A DNA stretch of 5,188 nt. Source: Flavobacteriaceae bacterium (GTDB taxonomy: Bacteria > Bacteroidota > Bacteroidia > Flavobacteriales > Flavobacteriaceae). This document shows, in pieces, positions 1 through 5,188 of this stretch. A program made the translations under genes and the position numbers. The notes beneath the pieces are model-generated. The model did no database searches, was not told where the DNA came from, and saw nothing but the letters and a program-made list of their open reading frames with translations. Location of the stretch: NCBI GenBank assembly GCA_018623955.1, contig JAAZUX010000080.1, forward strand, positions 1-5,188. Direction: 5' to 3'. Numbering within the stretch: position 1 is the stretch's first letter; each line of letters starts with the position of its first letter.

Positions 1-593
1 GAAAAAGTAGCATCTATAGAAAGTACCACAGGATTATCCACCATGGCATTGAGGATGTCAATTCCCTTTTGAAAATCTTCCTTATTATTCTTAAGTAAAA
101 ATTGAAAGTCAACATCCAAGGGTGCTGATGCATAGGTAGAAATATAAATCGCTTTGGGAGTCACGTCCGGATTGGCTGTGATACCATAAGGTCTTTCTTT
201 GATAAAGGGCCAAGCCCCACTTTTTAAAAGAATTTCGGTTATGTTTTCGCGATTCAAAGATTTAGAGGCAGGTATTTTGTGTGTTATCACATCGCCTTCT
301 TGCTCTTCAATGACAATTTTTAAAATTTTTCTTTTGGCCCCCCTGATCACTTCTTTTACGGTTCCGGATACAGGCGAAACGAATAAGATTCGGGGATCTT
401 TTTTGGAATGGAAAACAGGTGCTCCCTTGGCAATTTTATCTCCTTCTTTAACCATCAGGCGAGGAACAATTCCAAAAAAATTGTCAGGTTTTAGAGCAAA
501 TGTTTTGGAAGGGGAAGCATCTGACAAGATTTTTTCAGACTCACCTTTCAATTGAATGGTTGCACCTCTTCGGATGCGAATGCCTACAGACAT
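1..593 (-). CDS. nqrA: Na+-translocating NADH:quinone reductase subunit A, N-terminal part (cut by window edge)
   Basis: NqrA is the cytoplasm-facing peripheral subunit of the Na+-NQR complex, which couples NADH oxidation and quinone reduction to Na+ export; in the family it is linked to quinone binding. Reading from ATG at 593-591 gives 197 codons with no stop before the left edge, against roughly 450 residues for the family, so the C-terminal half and the rest of the operon lie outside. Seen in the translation: an MSVGIRIRRG start, a barrel-sandwich-like section at about residues 45-95 (GDKIAKGAPVF, then SPVSGTVKEVIRGAKRKI), and the family-typical SGAWPFIKERPY (125-136) followed by PKAIYIS and SAPLD (146-160). 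No membrane segment is visible, as expected. The start is the family-like one and lies about 25 bases downstream of a good promoter element. It is divergent from the plug gene, 171 bp away. The identification is from recalled family motifs and is strong. Confidence 0.93.
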   Translation of the reverse strand, partial: MSVGIRIRRGATIQLKGESEKILSDASPSKTFALKPDNFFGIVPRLMVKEGDKIAKGAPVFHSKKDPRILFVSPVSGTVKEVIRGAKRKILKIVIEEQEGDVITHKIPASKSLNRENITEILLKSGAWPFIKERPYGITANPDVTPKAIYISTYASAPLDVDFQFLLKNNKEDFQKGIDILNAMVDNPVVLSIDATF

Positions 594-617
594 AATGTGA
601 AAGTTTCTAAAATCTGT

Positions 618-649
618 CAAATTTACTAATAAAGCCTCACCCCTTAAAA
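618..649 (-). promoter_or_regulatory. candidate Bacteroidota-type promoter of nqrA
   Basis: On the minus strand, TAAATTTG (625 to 618) matches the Bacteroidota -7 consensus TAnnTTTG exactly. A -33-like TTTTA (649 to 645) lies 19 bases upstream, which is the usual spacing, although the final G of the TTTG consensus is an A here. Transcription would start near 612-614, leaving a leader of about 20 bases before the nqrA ATG. This is a consensus match only. Confidence 0.45.
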
Positions 650-679
650 TGAATAAATGGCAAAAATGAATAATTTATA

Positions 680-694
680 ACTATTCTAAATAGT
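680..694. repeat. perfect 6-bp inverted repeat with 3-bp loop in the divergent promoter region
   Basis: ACTATT (680-685) and AATAGT (689-694) are exact reverse complements around CTA. The repeat lies near the middle of the nqrA/plug spacer, about 30 bp upstream of the proposed nqrA -33 element. It could be a small operator, but a repeat this short in AT-rich DNA can arise by chance. Confidence 0.3.
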
Positions 695-764
695 CGTTTA
701 ACTTTTGTATGAAAGCGGTCTGACAATGATCCGCCAAATGCATTTAAATTCCTAATTTTACGCT

Positions 765-2024
765 ATGTTTAAAAATTACTTGCTTAAACGTTTTGTATTT
801 ATCCTCTGTTCTATACAACCGGTTTTGGCACAAAATCCTTTAGAAAAAGTAGTTGGTCAATCCATTAAATCCATTGTTTTCAAAAACCAAACTTCCGAAA
901 TTCAATTTCCCATCCAAAAACTGGGAGAACCTTTCCAATTGCATTTCGATGATCTTAACGGAGATGAAAGAAATTACTATTACAAAATCAAATATTTTAA
1001 TCACGATTGGACGGCTTCCAACTTGTTTCAAAATGAATATCTCAGAGGTTTTGACAATTTGAGAATCGAAAATTATCAAACTTCCTTCAACACCCTCCAA
1101 CCCTACACCCACTACCAACTCGATTTGCCCAATGAACAAACGGAATTATTAATCTCAGGAAATTATCGGTTGGAAATCTACAACGAAGCAGACGAAATGG
1201 TTTTTTCCAGAAGATTTTTGATTTATGAAGACGGAGCCACAGTGAGTGCAGGGGTTTTCAGAACCCGTGATCTTGAATTTTACAATACACACCAAAGTGT
1301 TCAATTCTCCATTAGCCCTCCAAAGGGGGAATTTTTTCGTGATCCTCAAAATCAATTACACGTCACCATCCTCCAAAACGAACAGTGGAATACTGCAATT
1401 GACGAGCTAAAGCCTCAATACAACAACGGCAGTCGTTTGGAATACCGTTATGATGCTGAAAGTAGATTTGAAGGAGGTAATGAATATCTTTTTTTTGACA
1501 CCAAGAATATTCAAATCACCAGTGCCAACGTCAGTATGGTGGAGTTGAATCGTTTGTATGAATCCTACCTGACGACTAATTTCTTACGCAGGGGATACCC
1601 CTACAGCTTTACCCAAGACCTCAATGGAGATTTCATGATCAGAACCCTGCAAGGTTCAGAAAACGGGAATATTGAAGCAGACTACAGTTGGGTTCATTTC
1701 AGCTTGTCTGCCCCGGTATTGCTAAAAGATCAAGAAATTTATGTCTATGGAAAATTCAACAACTATGAGCTGAATGAAGCCAATAAAATGTATTACAATC
1801 CAGCTTTGGAAATTTATGAGGGGGTAATATTACTCAAACAGGGGATTTACAATTACAAATTTGTAGCCAAGACACCACAGTCCGAATTGAACAATGCCAT
1901 TTGTGGCTCTCACGCCCTAACCGAAAATCGATATTTAATTTTTGTCTACTATAGATATTTTGGAAATCTTTATGATTCTTTGATCGGTGTGGGTAAAACT
2001 TCGTCTTTTGAAATTATTGATTAA
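765..2024 (+). CDS. type IX secretion system plug protein (DUF5103 family)
   Basis: The family includes the Plug protein that closes the periplasmic side of the SprA outer-membrane translocon in the Bacteroidota type IX secretion system; the expected location is periplasmic. At 419 residues it has the usual family length. Residues 1-22 form a signal peptide (basic MFKNYLLKR, hydrophobic core, VLA before Q23). The N-terminal beta domain carries family-like stretches: FDDLNGDERNYYYKIKYFNH (61-80), DWTASNL, EYLRGF, SFNT-x-x-PYTHYQLDLPN (107-123), SGNYRLEIY and RRFLIYE (149-155). The middle part includes LQNEQWNTAIDELKP and FEGGNEYLFFD (235-245). A further domain from about 325 (IYVYGKFNNYEL) resembles a carbohydrate-binding-module-48-like beta sandwich, and the end has VYYRYFGNLYDSLIGVG (394-410). 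An in-frame TAA at 753-755 makes 765 the first possible ATG. There is no Shine-Dalgarno sequence, which is normal in this phylum. The gene appears to stand alone, with apaG 81 bp downstream. Family assignment is firm; the plug function is inferred from homologues. Confidence 0.9.
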   Translation: MFKNYLLKRFVFILCSIQPVLAQNPLEKVVGQSIKSIVFKNQTSEIQFPIQKLGEPFQLHFDDLNGDERNYYYKIKYFNHDWTASNLFQNEYLRGFDNLRIENYQTSFNTLQPYTHYQLDLPNEQTELLISGNYRLEIYNEADEMVFSRRFLIYEDGATVSAGVFRTRDLEFYNTHQSVQFSISPPKGEFFRDPQNQLHVTILQNEQWNTAIDELKPQYNNGSRLEYRYDAESRFEGGNEYLFFDTKNIQITSANVSMVELNRLYESYLTTNFLRRGYPYSFTQDLNGDFMIRTLQGSENGNIEADYSWVHFSLSAPVLLKDQEIYVYGKFNNYELNEANKMYYNPALEIYEGVILLKQGIYNYKFVAKTPQSELNNAICGSHALTENRYLIFVYYRYFGNLYDSLIGVGKTSSFEIID

Positions 2025-2049
2025 TAGGGTTTTATTTAACTTTTTACAG

Positions 2050-2080
2050 TTGACAATCACAATAATTTTAGTTATATTAG
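2050..2080 (+). promoter_or_regulatory. candidate promoter of apaG
   Basis: TTG at 2050-2052, a 20-base spacer and TATATTAG at 2073-2080 fit the Bacteroidota layout TTG-N19/20-TAnnTTTG with one mismatch in the -7 box. Transcription would begin near 2085, about 20 bases before the apaG ATG. The surrounding 2025-2105 gap is very AT-rich, so chance matches are likely. No terminator hairpin for the plug gene is visible in this gap, and readthrough from it into apaG is possible. Confidence 0.35.
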
Positions 2081-2105
2081 ATATTTATAATTATTAATTA
2101 ATCTG

Positions 2106-2492
2106 ATGATTCAACAGGTCACAAGAGGAATAAAGATCTCAGTGGAGACTGACTATGAAGGAAGTTTCCTCAAGGACAACGTTCTTCACTATGCCTTTAC
2201 CTACCGAATTGAAATAGAAAATCAAAGTAAGAGTTCTGTTCAATTGTTGACTCGTCATTGGAAAATCATAGAGGCTTTGAATAAAACCCAATACGTCAAT
2301 GGCAATGGGGTGGTCGGTAAAAAACCTGTCATTAACCCCGGTGAAGTTCACAAATACAAATCCGGCTGTTTGCTTTCCTCTGCTCTAGGAGCCATGAAAG
2401 GAGCCTACATCATGATTGATTTTTCTTCTACCAAAAAGTTTAATGTAGAAATACCCCCTTTCAAACTCTCTGCCCCCTTTGTTCTCAACTAG
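2106..2492 (+). CDS. apaG: ApaG protein (DUF525), linked to Co2+/Mg2+ homeostasis
   Basis: ApaG is a small cytoplasmic Ig-like/fibronectin-III-like beta-sandwich protein. Loss of its Salmonella homologue (CorD) alters Co2+ resistance and Mg2+ transport, but the biochemical activity is unsettled. At 128 residues this is full length for the family. Visible signatures are QVTRGIKISVETDYE (4-18), HYAFTYRIEIEN (28-39), VQLLTRHWKI (45-54), the glycine-rich GNGVVGKKP (66-74), PGEVHKYKSG (78-87), and the closing IPPFKLSAPFVLN (116-128). The ATG at 2106 gives the family-typical N-terminus and lies just behind a candidate promoter. In proteobacteria apaG sits next to rsmA and apaH; here the neighbours are the plug gene and convergent rsmG. 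The stop TAG (2490-2492) overlaps the rsmG stop. No internal defect is seen. Confidence 0.95.
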   Translation: MIQQVTRGIKISVETDYEGSFLKDNVLHYAFTYRIEIENQSKSSVQLLTRHWKIIEALNKTQYVNGNGVVGKKPVINPGEVHKYKSGCLLSSALGAMKGAYIMIDFSSTKKFNVEIPPFKLSAPFVLN

Positions 2493-3151
2493 TTCAAGGG
2501 ATAATAAACCAGTTTTTTTGTTTCAAAAAACGCTTCGCTAAAATATTCTTTTAACGGTACTACCTGTGCCTTTTTAAAAGCTGAAAGTTCTTCTTTTAAA
2601 TCCCCCCCCTTAAGACACAAAAAACCATTTCTAATGGAGTGATTCTGTTGATAACTGATCTTCTCAGCCGACCAATGGACCAGTGTTTCCAATGGAGCTA
2701 CGGCTCTACAAACGACAAAATCAACCTCCAATTCCAAATTTTCTACCCGCTCATAGTGGGTACTGATGTTGTCTAATCCCAATTTCTCTTTTACATCATT
2801 GATGACTTTAATTTTCTTTCCGATACTGTCTGCCAAATGAAATTGTACATTGGGGAACATGATGGCCAATGGTACTCCTGGAAAACCACCTCCAGTGCCA
2901 ATGTCAAGTATTTTACTCCCCGCATTGAATGTGAGAAATTTCGCTATTGACAGGGAATGAAGAACGTGGTGTAAATAAAAATAATCCATGTCTTTTCTGG
3001 AAATTACATTGATGCGGGAATTCCAGTCTTTGTAGATTTTAAATAAAGATTCCAACTGTTGTTTTTGCTTAAGGTTGAAATCGGGGAAGTAGTCGTGAAT
3101 AAAATTCAAGTCATTTTTTGTTAAAAATAGAGAGAATGCTTTAAAATTCAA
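2489..3151 (-). CDS. rsmG: 16S rRNA (guanine-527-N7)-methyltransferase RsmG (GidB)
   Basis: RsmG uses S-adenosylmethionine to make m7G527 in the 530 loop of 16S rRNA; it acts in the cytoplasm on the small ribosomal subunit. Sequence signs are the N-terminal YKDWNSRINVISRKD (40-54), HHVLHSLSIAKF (61-72), the SAM-binding loop LDIGTGGGFPGVPLAI (82-97), the acidic motif ADSIGKKIKV (107-116), CRAVAPLETLV (148-158) and LKGGDLKEEL (180-189). The longest reading begins with TTG at 3151-3149, because an in-frame TGA lies at 3163-3161 and the first ATG is residue 55, inside the conserved fold. A second TTG at residue 15 (3109-3107) would give 206 residues starting MNFIHDYFPDF, closer to the usual family N-terminus. 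The KGGD motif is encoded over a run of eight G (plus-strand C run 2602-2609). Loss of rsmG in other bacteria gives low-level streptomycin resistance. The gene converges on apaG with a 4-bp overlap and diverges from the desaturase across 30 bp. Confidence 0.95.
   Translation of the reverse strand: MNFKAFSLFLTKNDLNFIHDYFPDFNLKQKQQLESLFKIYKDWNSRINVISRKDMDYFYLHHVLHSLSIAKFLTFNAGSKILDIGTGGGFPGVPLAIMFPNVQFHLADSIGKKIKVINDVKEKLGLDNISTHYERVENLELEVDFVVCRAVAPLETLVHWSAEKISYQQNHSIRNGFLCLKGGDLKEELSAFKKAQVVPLKEYFSEAFFETKKLVYYPLN
2602..2609 (-). repeat. eight-G homopolymer inside rsmG
   Basis: The plus strand has eight consecutive C, read as eight G in rsmG, spanning the last base of Lys181, both codons of Gly182-Gly183 (GGG GGG) and the first base of Asp184. 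The reading frame is intact here. Runs of this length are possible slippage sites; a one-base change would disrupt the conserved KGGD motif and alter the last 36 or so residues. Confidence 0.9.
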
Positions 3152-3181
3152 TAATTTTACTCAACCAACAACAATTAACTT

Positions 3182-4291
3182 ATGACCAAAAGATTAATCC
3201 CACGTTTTTCCCGAAAAGAATCACAGGAGTTTTTCCAGACGCTAAACAAAAGAGTTAATCAGTATTTTAAAGACAACAAATTGGCCAAGACCGGTAACTG
3301 GAAACTTTACCTCAAGTCAATCGTTATGTTTACGATATTGATCGCTCCATTTGTACTCATTCTCTACTTAAATATCAACGATTGGTTCAAGCTTTTGCTG
3401 GCCGCGGTCATTGGTATTGGCATGGCAGGAGTGGGCATGAATGTGATGCACGACGGAAACCACGGTTCCTTTTCCAAACACCCTTGGATCAATAAATTGA
3501 TGGGCAGCAGCATCTACATTCTGGCTGGTAATGTATTTAACTGGAAGGTACAACACAATGTATTGCATCACACCTATACCAATATCAAAGATCATGACGA
3601 AGATCTCGATGCGGGAATAGTATTGCGTTTTTCCAAACATGCAGAATGGAAACCTCACCACCGATTTCAACATTTGTACTCTGTTTTACTCTACGGTTTA
3701 TTGACCCTCAAATGGGCGATCGTTTCGGATTTTGTAAGACTGAGCCGATACCAAAAAAGGAATTTGTCCTACGCCAATAGCAAAAGCCATTCCACACAAT
3801 GGGTGGGGCTGGTTATATCGAAAATCGTTTATTTCTCCATTTGGATCGTGTTGCCCATATTTGTTTTCAACATTGCTTGGTGGAAGGTATTGATCGGATT
3901 TTTTGTGATGCACTACACTGCAAGTTTAATCCTGAGTTTGGTCTTCCAATTGGCCCACGTCATCGGTGAGGCAGACATGCCTTTACCGGATTTTAAAACC
4001 GGAAACATGAAAAATTCATGGGCAGTTCATCAACTCAAAACCACCGTCAATTTTTCTACCAAAAACAGAATTGTCAATTGGTTTACCGGAGGCTTGAATC
4101 ACCAGATCGAACATCATATTTTTCCCCATATTTCACACATTCACTACAGTAAAATATCAGAGATTGTCAAAAAAACAGCGCGTGAATTCAATCTGCCCTA
4201 CAACGAATACAGAACCACGCGAAGTGCTATTCTTTCACATTTTAAATTTTTAAAACAAATGGGCATGCGGCCTGTTTACGTTCAATCATAA
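3182..4291 (+). CDS. membrane-bound fatty acid (acyl-lipid/acyl-CoA) desaturase
   Basis: This is a di-iron membrane desaturase that introduces a double bond into a fatty acyl chain using O2 and electrons from a separate carrier; it acts in the cytoplasmic membrane. The three histidine boxes are complete: HDGNH (90-94), HNVLHH (125-130) and HQIEHH (307-312), the last being the QxxHH form found in Delta5/Delta6-type and linoleoyl-CoA-desaturase-like proteins. The context AHVIGEADMP (258-267) and FPHISHIHY (314-322) also fits that branch. Hydrophobic segments are visible at about 45-63, 70-88, 163-182 and 205-257. The N-terminal 40 residues are basic and contain no cytochrome b5 domain (no HPGG motif), so the electron donor must be another protein. 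The 369-residue length is normal. The ATG at 3182 is followed by a plausible N-terminus; no Shine-Dalgarno sequence is seen. The promoter probably lies in the 5' part of rsmG, as the divergent gap is only 30 bp. The aminotransferase follows after 11 bp, suggesting cotranscription. Regiospecificity cannot be read from sequence. Confidence 0.92.
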   Translation: MTKRLIPRFSRKESQEFFQTLNKRVNQYFKDNKLAKTGNWKLYLKSIVMFTILIAPFVLILYLNINDWFKLLLAAVIGIGMAGVGMNVMHDGNHGSFSKHPWINKLMGSSIYILAGNVFNWKVQHNVLHHTYTNIKDHDEDLDAGIVLRFSKHAEWKPHHRFQHLYSVLLYGLLTLKWAIVSDFVRLSRYQKRNLSYANSKSHSTQWVGLVISKIVYFSIWIVLPIFVFNIAWWKVLIGFFVMHYTASLILSLVFQLAHVIGEADMPLPDFKTGNMKNSWAVHQLKTTVNFSTKNRIVNWFTGGLNHQIEHHIFPHISHIHYSKISEIVKKTAREFNLPYNEYRTTRSAILSHFKFLKQMGMRPVYVQS

Positions 4292-4302
4292 GTCAATTTT
4301 TA

Positions 4303-5188
4303 ATGTTATCCAATCGAATCAAGAGCTTGCCAGCCTCGGCCACGCTGGCTATGGCGGCAAAAGCCAGAGAATTAAAGAATCAAGGTATTGACATCATCGG
4401 TCTCAGTTTGGGAGAACCCGATTTCAACACCCCCGAATTCATCAAAGACGCTGCCATTCAGGCAGTAAAAGACAATTACAATTCCTATTCACCCGTAGAT
4501 GGTTATGCCGATCTGAAAGATGCCATATGTGAAAAATTTAAGCGCGACAATGGATTGGAATACCAAGCCTCACAGATCGTTGTATCCACTGGTGCCAAGC
4601 AATCTATTGCCAATGTTTGTATGGTCTTGCTCGATCCAGGTGATGAAGTTTTATTACCTGCGCCCTATTGGGTAAGCTACTCGGCCATTGCAACTTTAGC
4701 AGAAGCGAAATCCATCATCATTCCCTCATCGATAGAGCATGATTTTAAAATTACACCCGAACAACTCGAAGCGGCCATCACCCCCAAAACCAAACTGGTG
4801 ATGTTCAATTCACCCAATAATCCCAGTGGAACGATTTATACGGAAGAAGAGTATCGTGCATTGGGAGCCGTTTTACAAAAATATCCAGACATTTATATTT
4901 TGTCGGATGAAATATACGAACACATCAATTATGGCACTCCCCACTTTAGTATTGCTGCCATTCCCGAATTGTATGACCGCACCATCACGGTCAACGGAGT
5001 GGCCAAGGCATTTGCAATGACCGGATGGCGAATTGGTTATATCGGTGCTCCAGAATGGATCGCAAAGGCCTGTAACAAAATGCAGGGACAAATGACCTCA
5101 GGTGCCAATTGTATCGCTCAAAGAGCAACCATTGCTGCGGTATCAGCCCCTACCAGTAAAATACAATACATGGTGGATGAGTTTAACA
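4303..5188 (+). CDS. class-I PLP-dependent aminotransferase, aspartate aminotransferase type (3' end outside window)
   Basis: This is a cytoplasmic fold-type I aminotransferase, most likely interconverting aspartate/2-oxoglutarate and oxaloacetate/glutamate. Reading from ATG 4303 gives 295 codons with no stop before the right edge; the family is about 395-400 residues, so roughly the last 100 are missing. Visible motifs are LPASATLAM (9-17), SLGEPDFNTP (35-44), YSPVDGYADLKDAI (62-75), STGAKQSI (95-102) in the phosphate-binding region, PAPYWVSY (119-126), NSPNNPSG (169-176) with the cofactor-contacting Asn173, SDEIYEHI (201-208) with Asp202 and Tyr205, and VNGVAKAFAMTGWRIGY (230-246). In the last, Lys235 should form the Schiff base with PLP and Arg243 should contact its phosphate. 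The residue two before the lysine is Val and the one before is Ala, where Ser is commoner; Ala is allowed by the family pattern. The sequence resembles the Thermus-type (subgroup 1b) enzymes, some of which also use prephenate, so substrate range is uncertain. It lies 11 bp after the desaturase with no promoter or terminator between, so it is probably cotranscribed. Confidence 0.92.
   Translation, partial: MLSNRIKSLPASATLAMAAKARELKNQGIDIIGLSLGEPDFNTPEFIKDAAIQAVKDNYNSYSPVDGYADLKDAICEKFKRDNGLEYQASQIVVSTGAKQSIANVCMVLLDPGDEVLLPAPYWVSYSAIATLAEAKSIIIPSSIEHDFKITPEQLEAAITPKTKLVMFNSPNNPSGTIYTEEEYRALGAVLQKYPDIYILSDEIYEHINYGTPHFSIAAIPELYDRTITVNGVAKAFAMTGWRIGYIGAPEWIAKACNKMQGQMTSGANCIAQRATIAAVSAPTSKIQYMVDEFN

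Larger units (their letters stand above)
594..764. other. divergent intergenic region between nqrA and the plug gene
   Basis: This 171-bp AT-rich spacer must carry the promoters for both flanking genes. It holds a good candidate promoter for nqrA (618-649, minus strand) and a short perfect inverted repeat (680-694). For the plug gene I see only a weak -7-like TAATTTTA at 753-760, with no convincing -33 partner. Short ATG-started readings are present (for example 726-755, nine codons), but they have no coding support. No RNA gene or terminator hairpin was recognised. Confidence 0.8.

Noticed and set aside
199..555. Plus-strand open frame of 118 codons
   Set aside because: It lies entirely within nqrA on the opposite strand, whose translation has clear family motifs; this frame has none.
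726..755. Nine-codon ATG frame (MIRQMHLNS) just before the plug gene, a possible leader peptide
   Set aside because: It is in the same frame as the plug gene and simply shows where the upstream stop is; no ribosome site, regulatory hairpin or amino-acid bias supports a leader peptide.
765..830. Lipoprotein reading of the plug N-terminus using Cys15
   Set aside because: The residue before Cys15 is Leu rather than Gly, Ala or Ser, and a normal signal peptidase I site follows (VLA before Q23).
2061..2095. Inverted repeat AATAATT/AATTATT upstream of apaG
   Set aside because: It occurs in very AT-rich DNA with a 21-base loop, where such matches are expected by chance.
2512..2531. Hairpin GTTTTTT/AAAAAAC just beyond the apaG stop, as a terminator
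   Set aside because: The stem is almost all A-T with no following T tract, and it lies within rsmG codons; it is too weak to call an intrinsic terminator.
4006..4020. Perfect inverted repeat CATGAA-AAA-TTCATG inside the desaturase gene
   Set aside because: It encodes ordinary residues (around Asn275 to Trp280) in a conserved gene and has no regulatory context.
4873..5091. Minus-strand open frame of 72 codons at the right end
   Set aside because: It is a shadow of the aminotransferase gene, which carries intact catalytic motifs in the plus-strand frame.

Overview
The window looks like ordinary chromosomal core sequence from a member of the Bacteroidota. Evidence for the phylum is a DUF5103-type plug protein of the type IX secretion system (a family confined to that phylum), a Bacteroidota-like NqrA, AT-rich intergenic DNA, no clear Shine-Dalgarno sequences, and promoter-like elements resembling the phylum's -33/-7 consensus (TTG...TAnnTTTG). 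The NqrA gene implies a sodium-pumping NADH:quinone reductase, common in marine and host-associated Bacteroidota. The exact genus cannot be read from this stretch.

Layout from left to right: (1) the 5' two-fifths or so of nqrA on the minus strand, running off the left edge; (2) a 171-bp divergent intergenic region; (3) the T9SS plug protein gene on the plus strand; (4) an 81-bp AT-rich gap with a candidate promoter; (5) apaG on the plus strand; (6) rsmG on the minus strand, converging on apaG so tightly that the two stop codons share the tetranucleotide CTAG; (7) a 30-bp divergent gap; (8) a membrane fatty-acid desaturase on the plus strand; (9) 11 bp later, the first 295 codons of a class-I PLP aminotransferase of the aspartate aminotransferase type, running off the right edge. 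Coding density is high and no stretch over 300 bp lacks a gene. The nqrA and aminotransferase genes are both open at a window edge.

The genes do not form one pathway: respiration (nqrA), protein secretion (plug), ion homeostasis/stress (apaG), ribosome modification (rsmG), lipid unsaturation (desaturase) and amino-acid metabolism (aminotransferase). Only the desaturase and aminotransferase look cotranscribed. I found no mobile element, CRISPR array, tRNA, rRNA or convincing intrinsic terminator, and no evidence of an undescribed multi-gene system. The points most worth a second look are an 8-G run inside a conserved motif of rsmG, the CTAG stop-codon overlap between apaG and rsmG, and the TTG-only start options of rsmG.
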